From a candidate division CPR2 bacterium GW2011_GWC2_39_35 (lineage in GTDB: Bacteria; Patescibacteriota; CPR2): 59,021 bases of DNA. Below the pieces are notes generated by a model. The model saw nothing but the letters and a program-made list of their open reading frames with translations. It was not told where the DNA came from and made no database searches. Position 1 is the first letter of the stretch. Each line of letters starts with the position of its first letter. The position numbers and the translations under genes were made by a program. Below are positions 8,952 to 16,591 of the stretch, piece by piece. The stretch covers positions 1-59,021 of the forward strand of contig LBWX01000005.1 of the NCBI GenBank assembly GCA_000995065.1. The letters are read 5' to 3'.

Positions 8952-9392
8952 TTACAATTTACCTAATTTCCGAAGACCCTCCCCAAAACAATCCAAGGAC
9001 TCCTTAACTTGCGAGGAATTGACGACTACATTTACATCGTGCGCGTAATAATTCCTTAATTTATGGGCTTCCCAAAGCTCTGAATACAATTTTTGATCAA
9101 AACGATGTCGAGCATTTTTGAGCCTATCGCCCATCGTCTGTCCTGGCACCCTAGCATCTTTTAAAGCTTGGTCAAAAAGTTTATCGGCATCTATTAAAGC
9201 TTTGGAAAGATTGCTAGTCTTACCAAGCCGGAATTGCTCTTCTATTTCTTTCCACTTTAGCCTGGCCGACTGAGGCGAAACGTATCCTGGAGCGTTAAAA
9301 CCTTTCTGTCCCCCGGTCCGAGAAATAAGAAGCAAGACTACGCCTCCGAGTATGGCAAGTAAAATTACTGGTAATATTTCCAAATTTGGCAT
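8952..9392 (-). CDS. Membrane-anchored HEPN-like protein with an R-x4-H motif
   Basis: 146 residues. A single N-terminal hydrophobic helix (about 5-23) is followed by an all-helical domain. The domain contains ALIDADKLFDQALKDARVPG and, at residues 113-118, RNYYAH. R-x4-H in this helical setting is the metal-independent RNase signature of HEPN domains. The start codon overlaps the stop of the cyclophilin gene (TAATG), implying translational coupling. A paralogue without the motif lies at 5444-6049. I infer either a membrane-tethered RNase or a decayed helical adaptor; the HEPN assignment rests on the motif only. Confidence 0.65.
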   Translation of the reverse strand: MPNLEILPVILLAILGGVVLLLISRTGGQKGFNAPGYVSPQSARLKWKEIEEQFRLGKTSNLSKALIDADKLFDQALKDARVPGQTMGDRLKNARHRFDQKLYSELWEAHKLRNYYAHDVNVVVNSSQVKESLDCFGEGLRKLGKL

Positions 9393-10207
9393 TATTTTTC
9401 CTCAATATTAATGCTCTTTACAGTAACCGGCTCGATCGGCCTATCGTTTTCGCCAATCTGAACCCCCTCAATTCCCGTTACAACATCCATGCCTTCAATG
9501 ACTCTTCCGAACGGCGTATGTTTTCCATCCAACCAATCCGTTTTGTCTTTTGTAATAATAAAGAATTGGGAGCCGTTAGTGTTAGCGCCGGAGTTAGCCA
9601 TCGCCAGAACGCCTTTTTCGAGTTTTATTGTCTCTAAACTATCATTATATTTGTAACCGGACCCCTCATTCATCTTTATCTTGTCTTCGGAAAGGCCAAT
9701 GGCCTTGGCATTGATTTCGTCTTCAAACTTGTAGCCGGGATCTCCGGTACCATCACCCTTCGGGCAACCACCCTGAATCATAAAATCTTTTATAACCCGA
9801 TGGAAAGTAAGACCATCGTAATATTTGTCTTTTGCTAATGAAACGAAATTATTAACCGTTTTTGGAGCGTTCATGACTAAAAGCTCGATCTTAAAATTTC
9901 CCTTATTTGTTTCGAAATTAGCATAATACTTTTTGCTTGCATCTATTGTCATATCTGCCTCCTTTGAATATTTTTTATCCCCAGTTTTATAAACTCCCGC
10001 AACTTTAGTTTCTTTTTTTAAAGTTTTTGGCCAATATTTTGCCGGATACCATATATTATATGACATAACTAGCGCCGTTGTTAAAAAAGTGGACAAAACA
10101 ACCGTGCCTCCATACCTAATTAACCGATCATTTCTTTTTTTTCTTCTGGCTTCGGCTTCAGTTCTTTCTTTTTTTCGTTGTTCTTTGTACTTTTTTGCTT
10201 TTCCCAT
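9392..10207 (-). CDS. Membrane-anchored cyclophilin-type peptidyl-prolyl isomerase
   Basis: 271 residues. A very basic N-terminus (residues 1-30) and one membrane helix (about 32-50) place the enzyme on the outer face of the membrane. The cyclophilin domain (about 90-268) contains FHRVIKDFMIQGGCPKGDG, with the catalytic Arg of FHR, and GSQFFIITKD and LDGKHTPFGRV. An insertion of about 25 residues (NAKAIGLSEDKIKMNEGSGY) lies between the catalytic and substrate-binding loops. It probably assists folding of exported proteins. It is coupled by TAATG junctions both to gatA upstream and to the HEPN-like gene downstream. Confidence 0.93.
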   Translation of the reverse strand: MGKAKKYKEQRKKERTEAEARRKKRNDRLIRYGGTVVLSTFLTTALVMSYNIWYPAKYWPKTLKKETKVAGVYKTGDKKYSKEADMTIDASKKYYANFETNKGNFKIELLVMNAPKTVNNFVSLAKDKYYDGLTFHRVIKDFMIQGGCPKGDGTGDPGYKFEDEINAKAIGLSEDKIKMNEGSGYKYNDSLETIKLEKGVLAMANSGANTNGSQFFIITKDKTDWLDGKHTPFGRVIEGMDVVTGIEGVQIGENDRPIEPVTVKSINIEEK

Positions 10208-11643
10208 TAGCTTACCTCCTTATTCTGCTCATATACATACGCCATATTCAGTATCTTCTCTTCTTCCCACTGCGGGCCAATGATTTGCATTCCCACGGGA
10301 AGATCCATTACCTCGTTGGCCGGAACAGAAATAGCCGGAATGCCTGCAATATTTACCGGCACAGTATAAACGTCTGCTAAATACATTTGAAGCGGATCGG
10401 TCATTTTTTCGCCAATTTTAAACGGCAAAACGGGGCTTGTTGGCGTCACTAAAACATCAACTTTTTTAAAGACCTCTTCATAATCCTGCTTTACTAAGGC
10501 TCTAACCTTTTGAGCTTTTAAGTAATAAGCCTCGTAATAACCAGAAGACAAGGCGTAAGCCCCAATCATTATTCGCCTTTTGGGTTCCGGGCCAAAACCC
10601 TTGGCCCTGCTTTTAAGATAGGTTTCCATAAGATTTTCGGCGTCTTTTGCAGAGTAACCATATTTAATTCCGTCATATTTAGCCAAATTAGCGCTAACCT
10701 CAGATGGCATAATGATATAATAAACCGCCAAAGCATATTTTGTGTAAGGAAGAGAGACATCAACCACTTGGGCACCTTCGGACGCCAACCTTTCGACAGC
10801 CTTATGGATGTTTTCGGCAATTCGAGAATCCAAGCCTTCAAAATATTCTTGAGGCAAACCAATTCGCATGCCCTTAATAGATTTACCTAAATTTTTGGAA
10901 TACTCCGGAACCTCCATATCAACAGAAGTAGAGTCTAATTTGTCTTTTCCTGCAATTACTTCCAAAGCAATTGCTGCATCTTTTACAGTTTTGGTGATGG
11001 GACCAACCTGATCTAAGGAACTCCCCATTGCAAAAACTCCTCTCCTGGAAACCCGGCCGTAGGTCGGCTTTAAGCCCACTACGCCGCAAAAAGAAGCCGG
11101 TTGCCTTATCGAACCGCCGGTATCAGTGCCCAAAGCAAAGATGGTTTCATCCGCTGCCACAGCCGCTGCCGAACCGCCGGAAGACCCACCCGGAACCCTG
11201 GTTAAATCTCGCGGGTTTTTAGTCGGACCGTAGTAAGAAGTTTCGGTACTAGATCCCATTGCAAACTCATCCATATTGGTTTTACCTACAATGACCGTAT
11301 CGGCCTCTTTTAACTTTTTTGTAACTGTTGCATCAAAAGGCGGTATGTAATTTGACAAAATCTTCGAACCGGCTGTTGTCAGTAAATCCTTGGTCGAAAT
11401 AATATCTTTTATGGCCACCGGCACCCCCGCTAATTTCCCCACTTTTTCGCCCTTAGCTCTTTTAGTGTCGATCAACTTAGCTTTATTTAAAGCATTTTCA
11501 GCATCTACTGTAATATAGGCATTTAGATCTTTTTCTTTATTTTCGATGGAACTTAAAACCGATCTCGTTAGATCTTCGGAAGAGATTTCTTTGCTATCTA
11601 GCTTTATAATTGCTTCTTCGAGGGTTAGTTTAGAAAGCATCAA
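10207..11643 (-). CDS. gatA: Aspartyl/glutamyl-tRNA amidotransferase subunit A
   Basis: 478 residues, normal length. It is an amidase-signature enzyme with the catalytic Lys in VPVAIKDIISTKD, the cis-Ser in PGGSSGGSAAAVA and the nucleophile loop GTDTGGSIRQPASFCGVVG. It releases ammonia from glutamine for the GatB kinase site. The ATGA overlap with gatC (4 nt) and the TAATG overlap with the cyclophilin gene show a tightly packed operon. Nothing appears missing. Confidence 0.97.
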   Translation of the reverse strand: MMLSKLTLEEAIIKLDSKEISSEDLTRSVLSSIENKEKDLNAYITVDAENALNKAKLIDTKRAKGEKVGKLAGVPVAIKDIISTKDLLTTAGSKILSNYIPPFDATVTKKLKEADTVIVGKTNMDEFAMGSSTETSYYGPTKNPRDLTRVPGGSSGGSAAAVAADETIFALGTDTGGSIRQPASFCGVVGLKPTYGRVSRRGVFAMGSSLDQVGPITKTVKDAAIALEVIAGKDKLDSTSVDMEVPEYSKNLGKSIKGMRIGLPQEYFEGLDSRIAENIHKAVERLASEGAQVVDVSLPYTKYALAVYYIIMPSEVSANLAKYDGIKYGYSAKDAENLMETYLKSRAKGFGPEPKRRIMIGAYALSSGYYEAYYLKAQKVRALVKQDYEEVFKKVDVLVTPTSPVLPFKIGEKMTDPLQMYLADVYTVPVNIAGIPAISVPANEVMDLPVGMQIIGPQWEEEKILNMAYVYEQNKEVS

Positions 11644-11948
11644 ATAGACTCCCTCTCTTCGAAAACCGGCTTTACTTTTATAAAGCCATCTAAAGTTTCC
11701 GGGGTATTCCTTAAAAGATCTTCTCTGGAAACTTCCGGCTCTAAAATTTCATCATTCGAAGAGACGTTTTCGAGTCCGGTAATCTGAGTTACGGGTTCAG
11801 CACTAATTACACCTAACTCATTTAACTGTTCCACGTAAGTTAGAATGCTCGAGAGCTCCGTAGAAAATTTCTCAATTTCTATTTCTGTTAGTCCAAGCCT
11901 AGAAAGCTTAGCAATTGATTTTACTTGTTCTTTAGATAGCTTGCTCAT
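11640..11948 (-). CDS. gatC: Aspartyl/glutamyl-tRNA amidotransferase subunit C
   Basis: 102 residues. It shows the usual GatC pattern: VKSIAKLSRLGLTEIEIEKF, then LSSILTYVEQLNEL, then a VTQITGLENV segment and an extended C-terminus with LRNTPETLDGFIKVKPVFE. It stabilises the GatA-GatB assembly. It is the first gene of the operon. A TATAAT hexamer ends 7 nt before the ATG and there is no Shine-Dalgarno, so the operon probably starts with a leaderless message. Confidence 0.95.
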   Translation of the reverse strand: MSKLSKEQVKSIAKLSRLGLTEIEIEKFSTELSSILTYVEQLNELGVISAEPVTQITGLENVSSNDEILEPEVSREDLLRNTPETLDGFIKVKPVFEERESI

Positions 11949-11955
11949 AAGTGAG

Positions 11956-11961
11956 ATTATA
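11956..11961 (-). promoter_or_regulatory. -10 element of the gatC operon
   Basis: TATAAT on the minus strand, separated from the gatC ATG by CTCACTT. A transcript starting 6-7 nt downstream would begin at or next to the start codon. Confidence 0.7.
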
Positions 11962-12010
11962 ACAAGAATATTAGCGTTTTTGAAGAAAAAAATTATATCT
12001 AACTATAAAC

Positions 12011-12685
12011 CTAAAACTGATCCGGATAATCGCTGGCATCAATAAATTCATCGATATGGCTAAAAGGAGACATAAGACCGAATCCCGGAACATCAGCCTG
12101 GGCCTTAAAACCAAAAGTTTTTTCGAAAGCCACCGTGTGAGTAAAGGTATTTGCAAATTGTTCGGTTAAATGCCACCGTTCGTCATCCGAAAACTTCTTT
12201 AAATATTTTTTGGCATAAGCATCGAAGTAAAAACACAAGAGCTCAAAAACCACCGAACTAATAAATTCTTCATCCTTTTTGCCGATCCACACCTGAAAAC
12301 TTTTGTTATCCAAAAAATTGTTTCCAGAATCAAAAATCGAAAGATAAACGGTTACTTTTCCCAAAGGAAAAGGCTTATTGGAAATCTTGGAGATAAATTT
12401 CTCAAACCTTTTTTCGTATCTTACCCAAACCTTATAAAGCTCTTCTTTTTTTTCTTCCAGCTCCTCATTAAAAGTAGCGTAGAAATCATCCACTTCTTTA
12501 GAAATGAGCCTGGTTCTTTTGGGCTGTGTCATAACAAGAGCCACTTCTAGCTTCGGCAGCACATAAGTAATACAGTTGCCAATATTCAGGTTTCCAAAAG
12601 AAAATCCCAAAAAATGCTCGGCCGTTTTTTTATCAAGTTCTTTATTGAGGCGAATGTCGAGAATGGAAGATTTAGCGTTACTCAT
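12011..12685 (-). CDS. Conserved-looking protein of unknown function
   Basis: 224 residues, soluble, no signal peptide. It is a mixed alpha/beta sequence with a Lys/Glu-rich helical middle (about 68-100) and aromatic-rich C-terminal third (DDERWHLTEQFANTF, then FGFKAQADVPGFGLMSPF). I do not recognise a family. TATCAT ends 6 nt before the ATG with no Shine-Dalgarno, so the start is supported as a leaderless one. It stands alone between gatC and a small membrane protein gene, in the same direction as its neighbours. Confidence 0.65.
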   Translation of the reverse strand: MSNAKSSILDIRLNKELDKKTAEHFLGFSFGNLNIGNCITYVLPKLEVALVMTQPKRTRLISKEVDDFYATFNEELEEKKEELYKVWVRYEKRFEKFISKISNKPFPLGKVTVYLSIFDSGNNFLDNKSFQVWIGKKDEEFISSVVFELLCFYFDAYAKKYLKKFSDDERWHLTEQFANTFTHTVAFEKTFGFKAQADVPGFGLMSPFSHIDEFIDASDYPDQF

Positions 12686-12903
12686 GTATTAATGATAACC
12701 TTTAACAGCGCAAACTTCAATCTCTTACTCAGCCGGCATACGGTATGGAAATATGAAATTTGGTATTTAGACATTCAATATTTTATATTCATACCATTTT
12801 TAATGCTAGATACTAAATGCGAGATACCAGCTGCTTTTTATTCCCATCTTAGTACTTCGATCGGATTTTTATTGGCAGCTTTGATGTTAATTTACTTTTT
12901 CAT

Positions 12904-13380
12904 TTATCTTTCTCGTTTTTTTTGTTTTTTTATCTTATAAATCTCTTTCTTATAATAAAAACAAACGGTAGCCGTCTCAAGAAGCAAAAGAGCCAATATA
13001 AAAACAAGTACTTTTATAGATTCGTTAAATAAATTCTCCGAAAAATACGGGATTATTATTAGTAAGGAAACAAAAAGGATAGCAATAATCCCTAGAAATA
13101 TACGACGCCGAGGAAGTTTCTTCTCATTTTCTGCCTGGACTTCATCCATATAATCCCCTTCCCACGGGAAACGCGGGATAATAAAACCCCTTCTCTTGTA
13201 GTCTTTAATAAGAGACGGGGCATTTAGAACCGATAAAATTACTGCTATAATAATGCCTGCAAAAATGGCCAGAAACTTAGGCTTAGAGGCAATAAATAGT
13301 CCGCTCCAAAACAAACTAAGCCCCAAGAGAGAGTAAAAATCTTTTCTATACCGATAAATATCTGTTATATTTTTTTTCAT
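12904..13380 (-). CDS. Small membrane protein of unknown function
   Basis: 158 residues with four hydrophobic helices in two hairpins (about 17-31, 35-52, 95-111, 122-141) and a cytoplasmic-looking loop between them. The loop carries RRGFIIPRFPWEGDYMDE, and the C-terminal tail is strongly basic (KKEIYKIKKQKKRER). No family is recognised. The upstream gene (RRM protein) ends in a terminator, so this gene is probably transcribed alone. Confidence 0.65.
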   Translation of the reverse strand: MKKNITDIYRYRKDFYSLLGLSLFWSGLFIASKPKFLAIFAGIIIAVILSVLNAPSLIKDYKRRGFIIPRFPWEGDYMDEVQAENEKKLPRRRIFLGIIAILFVSLLIIIPYFSENLFNESIKVLVFILALLLLETATVCFYYKKEIYKIKKQKKRER

Positions 13381-13400
13381 TTATTCATAAACATTAACAT

Positions 13401-13427
13401 AAAAAGGGAAGCAAGGCTTCCCTTTTT
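13401..13427 (-). terminator. Rho-independent terminator after the RRM gene
   Basis: Perfect 12-bp stem AAAAAGGGAAGC/GCTTCCCTTTTT with a 3-nt loop. It would work on both strands, and it lies 21 nt after the RRM gene's stop codon. Confidence 0.9.
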
Positions 13428-13448
13428 AAATTTATTCTCAAGTATTTC

Positions 13449-13709
13449 TTATCCTCTTGGTTGTTGAGGTCTAGCTTCGTTTACAACGAGCTTTCTACCG
13501 TCCATGTCTTTACCATTAAGATCCTTGACTGCCTGATCGCCCTCGGCATCATTGGCATACTCTACAAAACCGAATCCTCGGCTTCGACCAGAGAATTTAT
13601 CAGTAACAACGTTTGCTTGTGTTACTTCTCCGGCTTCACTGAAGAACTCAGCTAAGCTTTGATCATTTGCGCTGTAGGGTAGATTACCTACATACAATTT
13701 AGTGGCCAT
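13449..13709 (-). CDS. RRM-domain RNA-binding protein
   Basis: 86 residues and a single RNA-recognition motif: RNP2 is LYVGNLPY (5-12) and RNP1 is RGFGFVEY (about 44-51). A short C-terminal tail, RPQQPRG, lacks the long glycine-rich region of cyanobacterial cold-induced Rbp proteins. Such proteins act as RNA chaperones or post-transcriptional regulators. A strong Shine-Dalgarno (AAAGGAG, 5 nt before ATG) sets the start. The leader upstream contains a short hairpin (GTCCGA/TCGGAC at about 13725-13742). It is a self-contained transcription unit bounded by terminators. Confidence 0.93.
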   Translation of the reverse strand: MATKLYVGNLPYSANDQSLAEFFSEAGEVTQANVVTDKFSGRSRGFGFVEYANDAEGDQAVKDLNGKDMDGRKLVVNEARPQQPRG

Positions 13710-13858
13710 TTGGCTCCTTTCTTTGTCCGAATAACATCGGACTGCCGGCTTACCCTTTTTTAGGATTTACGGCTTTATTAATACAAGGCCACTCGAGAAA
13801 ACATACTATTATTTGGTTTTTCGAGAGACCTAACAACTATAACACAATAATAAAATAA

Positions 13859-13893
13859 AGCAAGAGCAAAAGATAAAATTTAATGCTCTTGCT
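13859..13893 (-). terminator. Terminator after the small basic membrane protein gene
   Basis: 9-bp stem AGCAAGAGC/GCTCTTGCT followed on the minus strand by a T-rich run. It lies just downstream of the gene at 13910-14119. Confidence 0.75.
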
Positions 13894-13909
13894 ACGAAAT
13901 TTTTTAATA

Positions 13910-14119
13910 TTAAGAGATAAAGTATGCAATTGCAGGCAAAACAATGACAAAAGCAAATACCACACATCCGCCGCTAGGCTGTCTTCTACCACCTTTATAG
14001 CCACCCTTGTAGTTACTGCTTTTTTTGTAAGAACCGCTCTTTTTGGGCCTATAATTCGAACTTCTCTTAGGCTTATAAGAAGACTTGCTTTTTGGCCTGT
14101 AAGGCCTATTTTGAGCCAT
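13910..14119 (-). CDS. Small basic, tail-anchored protein
   Basis: 69 residues. The first 50 are low-complexity and very basic (Lys, Arg, Ser, Tyr, Pro and Gly; repeats of the type YRPKxSxSYK). The last 19 are hydrophobic (CVVFAFVIVLPAIAYFIS) and would insert as a tail anchor. AGGAGGGAG ends 5 nt before the ATG, a very strong ribosome-binding site, and a terminator follows, so the gene is real. The basic Tyr-rich part could bind nucleic acid or anionic envelope polymers. That is inference from composition only. Confidence 0.75.
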   Translation of the reverse strand: MAQNRPYRPKSKSSYKPKRSSNYRPKKSGSYKKSSNYKGGYKGGRRQPSGGCVVFAFVIVLPAIAYFIS

Positions 14120-14292
14120 TATTACTCCCTCCTAAATCTAGTATAAAGGTTATAACAAATAAGTGCAAATTAATCGTCGTACAAAATACTAATTAACAAA
14201 CAAACTCGTTTAGAGCATAATTATTGAATTTTGGGGAGCTTGTTTGTGATTTGGGTTTTGTAATTTGTAACTTGAAATTTAAGCGTATCGCC

Positions 14293-15966
14293 CTACATTC
14301 GTTCCGGCGCCTCGACTCCAATAACCATTAATGTTTCGGCAAGAACAATCGAAGCCGCCTTAACAAGATAAAGACGCGCTTTTGTAAGTTCCGCGTCCTC
14401 GCTTAAAACCCGATGCTTATCATAAAAAGAATGTAATTTATTAGCTAGCTCTATAGCATAATAAGGTAGTTTTTGCACTTGAAAATTAAATGATATTTCC
14501 TCAATTATTTCCGGGAAAAGCATTAGATCTGTTATGACTGCAATTTCTTCCGGCTCTTTAAGCTTAGAAAGGTCAGCATCTTTAAAATTGATGTTCATTT
14601 GATTATCAGATACTGATTCGGCTTGCCTTAAAATTCCATGCAGTCTTGCCAAGGCATACTGAACATAATAAAGAGGATTCTGGGCTGTCGTGTTCTTGGC
14701 AAGCTCTAAGTCGAAATCCAAATGAGAGTCCGGGGCCCTCAAAAGGAAGAAAAACTTTAAGACGTCAGACGGCACTTCCGAAACAACTTGGTCGGCAGTT
14801 ACAAAAGTCCCCTCGCGCTTAGCCATCCGCAGCACTTCGGCGCCTTGCTTTAACCGGACGAATTGGTAAAGGACAAATTGCAGCTTTTCGGGATCAACCC
14901 CGATCGCCTTCATAGCCGCTTTCATCCTTGCGATATGGCCGTGGTGGTTTGAGCCCTGAACATCGATGATAAGATCAAATTTTTTATTTATAAAGCGGTT
15001 CCAATGATAAGCGATATCATCCATAAAATAGGTATAGGTCCCGTCGCTCTTTTTAAGAACCGATTCTTTTTCAGCCAAATCCTCAAAATCGGGCGAGGTA
15101 AACCAGACGGCACCTTCGCTCTCTTTTGTATAACCATTTTGCTCCAAAACCTTAAAGACCTTTTCGGTAAAGCTCTTCTGAACATCTTCCTCGCTCACCC
15201 AGCGGTCAAAATCAACCTTTAAATTGCACACAGTTTCCTTTATTAAAGCCACGGAAAGCTCCATTCCTACTCTTCTGAAGGTTCCCTCAATTTCTTCCGG
15301 TTTTTGCGCCAATAATTTGTCTTTTCCAAGAAGCTGAACAACTTTATTACTCAATTCTCTGTAAAATTCTCCCGGATAACCGCCTTCCGGAAATTCTACC
15401 GTCTCCCCCAACTCTGTCTTAAACCAATACACTAAGGTTCTGGCAAATTTGTTAGCCTGACCCCCAATGTCATTTACATAGAACTCTTTTTCAACTTCAT
15501 ATCCGGCCTTAGTAAGAACATTGGCAATCGTATAGCCGATTATTCCCCTTGCGTTTCCAATATGAACCGGGCCCGTGGGATTGGCAGAGAGATAATCGAT
15601 ATTCACTTTCTTTCCCTTACCAAGGTCTAAATTCCCATAATCCGAGCCTTTTTCCATTATCTCTATTAGGGCTTCGGATCTGGCATTTACGGAGAGATAA
15701 AAGTTGATGAATCCGGGCGGCAACGCTTCTATCTTTTCGAATCTTGGATCTTCGGGTAGGTTTTTAATTATTAGGCTGGCAAGCTCCAGGGGCTGACCGT
15801 AATCCTTAGCCATTCGCATGGCGATATTGGTCGAAAAATCACCAAAACGGGAATCTTTGGCATGACCAACAACAATGAGTTCCGGATGAATTACCGAAAT
15901 TAAATTCTCATCGGCAAGCCTTCTAAGGCTTTTTTCGACTAATAAAAAAATATCGTCTTTAATCAT
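14293..15966 (-). CDS. argS: Arginyl-tRNA synthetase
   Basis: Class I synthetase with an N-terminal Add-N domain. The HIGH-type motif is SANPTGPVHIGNARG and the KMSKS-equivalent is RMAKREGTFVT. The C-terminal DALR anticodon-binding domain starts at about residue 430 (NPLYYVQYALARLHGILRQ). Length is about 557, normal. I prefer the ATG at 15966 over 15975. The second start is preceded by GGGGA and lies 7 nt after TAAAAT, which fits both a ribosome-binding site and leaderless spacing. No partner gene is adjacent. Confidence 0.95.
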   Translation of the reverse strand: MIKDDIFLLVEKSLRRLADENLISVIHPELIVVGHAKDSRFGDFSTNIAMRMAKDYGQPLELASLIIKNLPEDPRFEKIEALPPGFINFYLSVNARSEALIEIMEKGSDYGNLDLGKGKKVNIDYLSANPTGPVHIGNARGIIGYTIANVLTKAGYEVEKEFYVNDIGGQANKFARTLVYWFKTELGETVEFPEGGYPGEFYRELSNKVVQLLGKDKLLAQKPEEIEGTFRRVGMELSVALIKETVCNLKVDFDRWVSEEDVQKSFTEKVFKVLEQNGYTKESEGAVWFTSPDFEDLAEKESVLKKSDGTYTYFMDDIAYHWNRFINKKFDLIIDVQGSNHHGHIARMKAAMKAIGVDPEKLQFVLYQFVRLKQGAEVLRMAKREGTFVTADQVVSEVPSDVLKFFFLLRAPDSHLDFDLELAKNTTAQNPLYYVQYALARLHGILRQAESVSDNQMNINFKDADLSKLKEPEEIAVITDLMLFPEIIEEISFNFQVQKLPYYAIELANKLHSFYDKHRVLSEDAELTKARLYLVKAASIVLAETLMVIGVEAPERM

Positions 15967-16016
15967 TTTCCCCATTTTAGCAGATTTTAAGTGAAAAATG
16001 TAGTGTAAAAAGAGAA

Positions 16017-16048
16017 GGAGACCGTCTTAGAATATAAAACAGGTCTCC
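16017..16048 (-). terminator. Terminator-like hairpin after the 16061-16444 gene
   Basis: 7-bp stem GGAGACC/GGTCTCC with an 18-nt loop and TTCTCTTTTT following on the minus strand. The long loop makes it a moderate terminator. Confidence 0.55.
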
Positions 16049-16060
16049 CTAATCTTTTGC

Positions 16061-16444
16061 CTATCGCGCCTTATTTTTTCTTCGTCTCATCCGCTGGTCC
16101 ATTTTTATATAGAGGTTTTGAACAAGATGAGGAAACTTATCTTTCGGCCCGGCGTAGAAAATCGTTAATTTCTGATAGTTAAGTTCATAAACTGTCCTTA
16201 GTAGGCTGCCTATAGTCCGAAACTCGTAGAGACCATGTGCCTCATATTTTTGACGCTGAATCCTGCGGGCAGTTAATGAGCTCCTAAACACAAGGCAATG
16301 CTTTTTTTCCTTGATGTTAATAACATAAATTAAATCTCGTGATGCCTTATATGGTATCTCGTCCTTTAACTCAATTTGTTCAAAAATCACTGATACTCCC
16401 CCTCTAATACGTTGATTACTACTAATATTGCTGTGGCCCGACAT
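16061..16444 (-). CDS. Small basic protein of unknown function
   Basis: 127 residues, soluble and basic, with a C-terminus rich in Arg/Lys (RMRRRKNKAR). It alternates beta-like and helical segments (LIYVINIKEKKHCLVFRSSL, then LYEFRTIGSLLRTVYEL). No known family is recognised. The basic tail would fit nucleic-acid or ribosome binding, but nothing more specific can be read. It lies between capA and argS on the same strand with its own terminator-like hairpin. Confidence 0.55.
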   Translation of the reverse strand: MSGHSNISSNQRIRGGVSVIFEQIELKDEIPYKASRDLIYVINIKEKKHCLVFRSSLTARRIQRQKYEAHGLYEFRTIGSLLRTVYELNYQKLTIFYAGPKDKFPHLVQNLYIKMDQRMRRRKNKAR

Positions 16445-16591
16445 CTATTTTAAAACAGATAAAAACTTTCCTATCCAATTGTAAAAGAACTGATTAGTAG
16501 AAAATTATACAACAAATTATCTATTTCTTCAAAAAAGGGTTGGCCCGGCAACCATAATTATCCTAATTTCAATGCCTTACTGCTTAGCCAA

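Noticed and set aside
11640-11643. Alternative genetic code (UGA as Gly)
   Set aside because: TGA serves as a real stop in ATGA overlaps (gatC-gatA) and at the ends of the PIG-L and malic enzyme genes.
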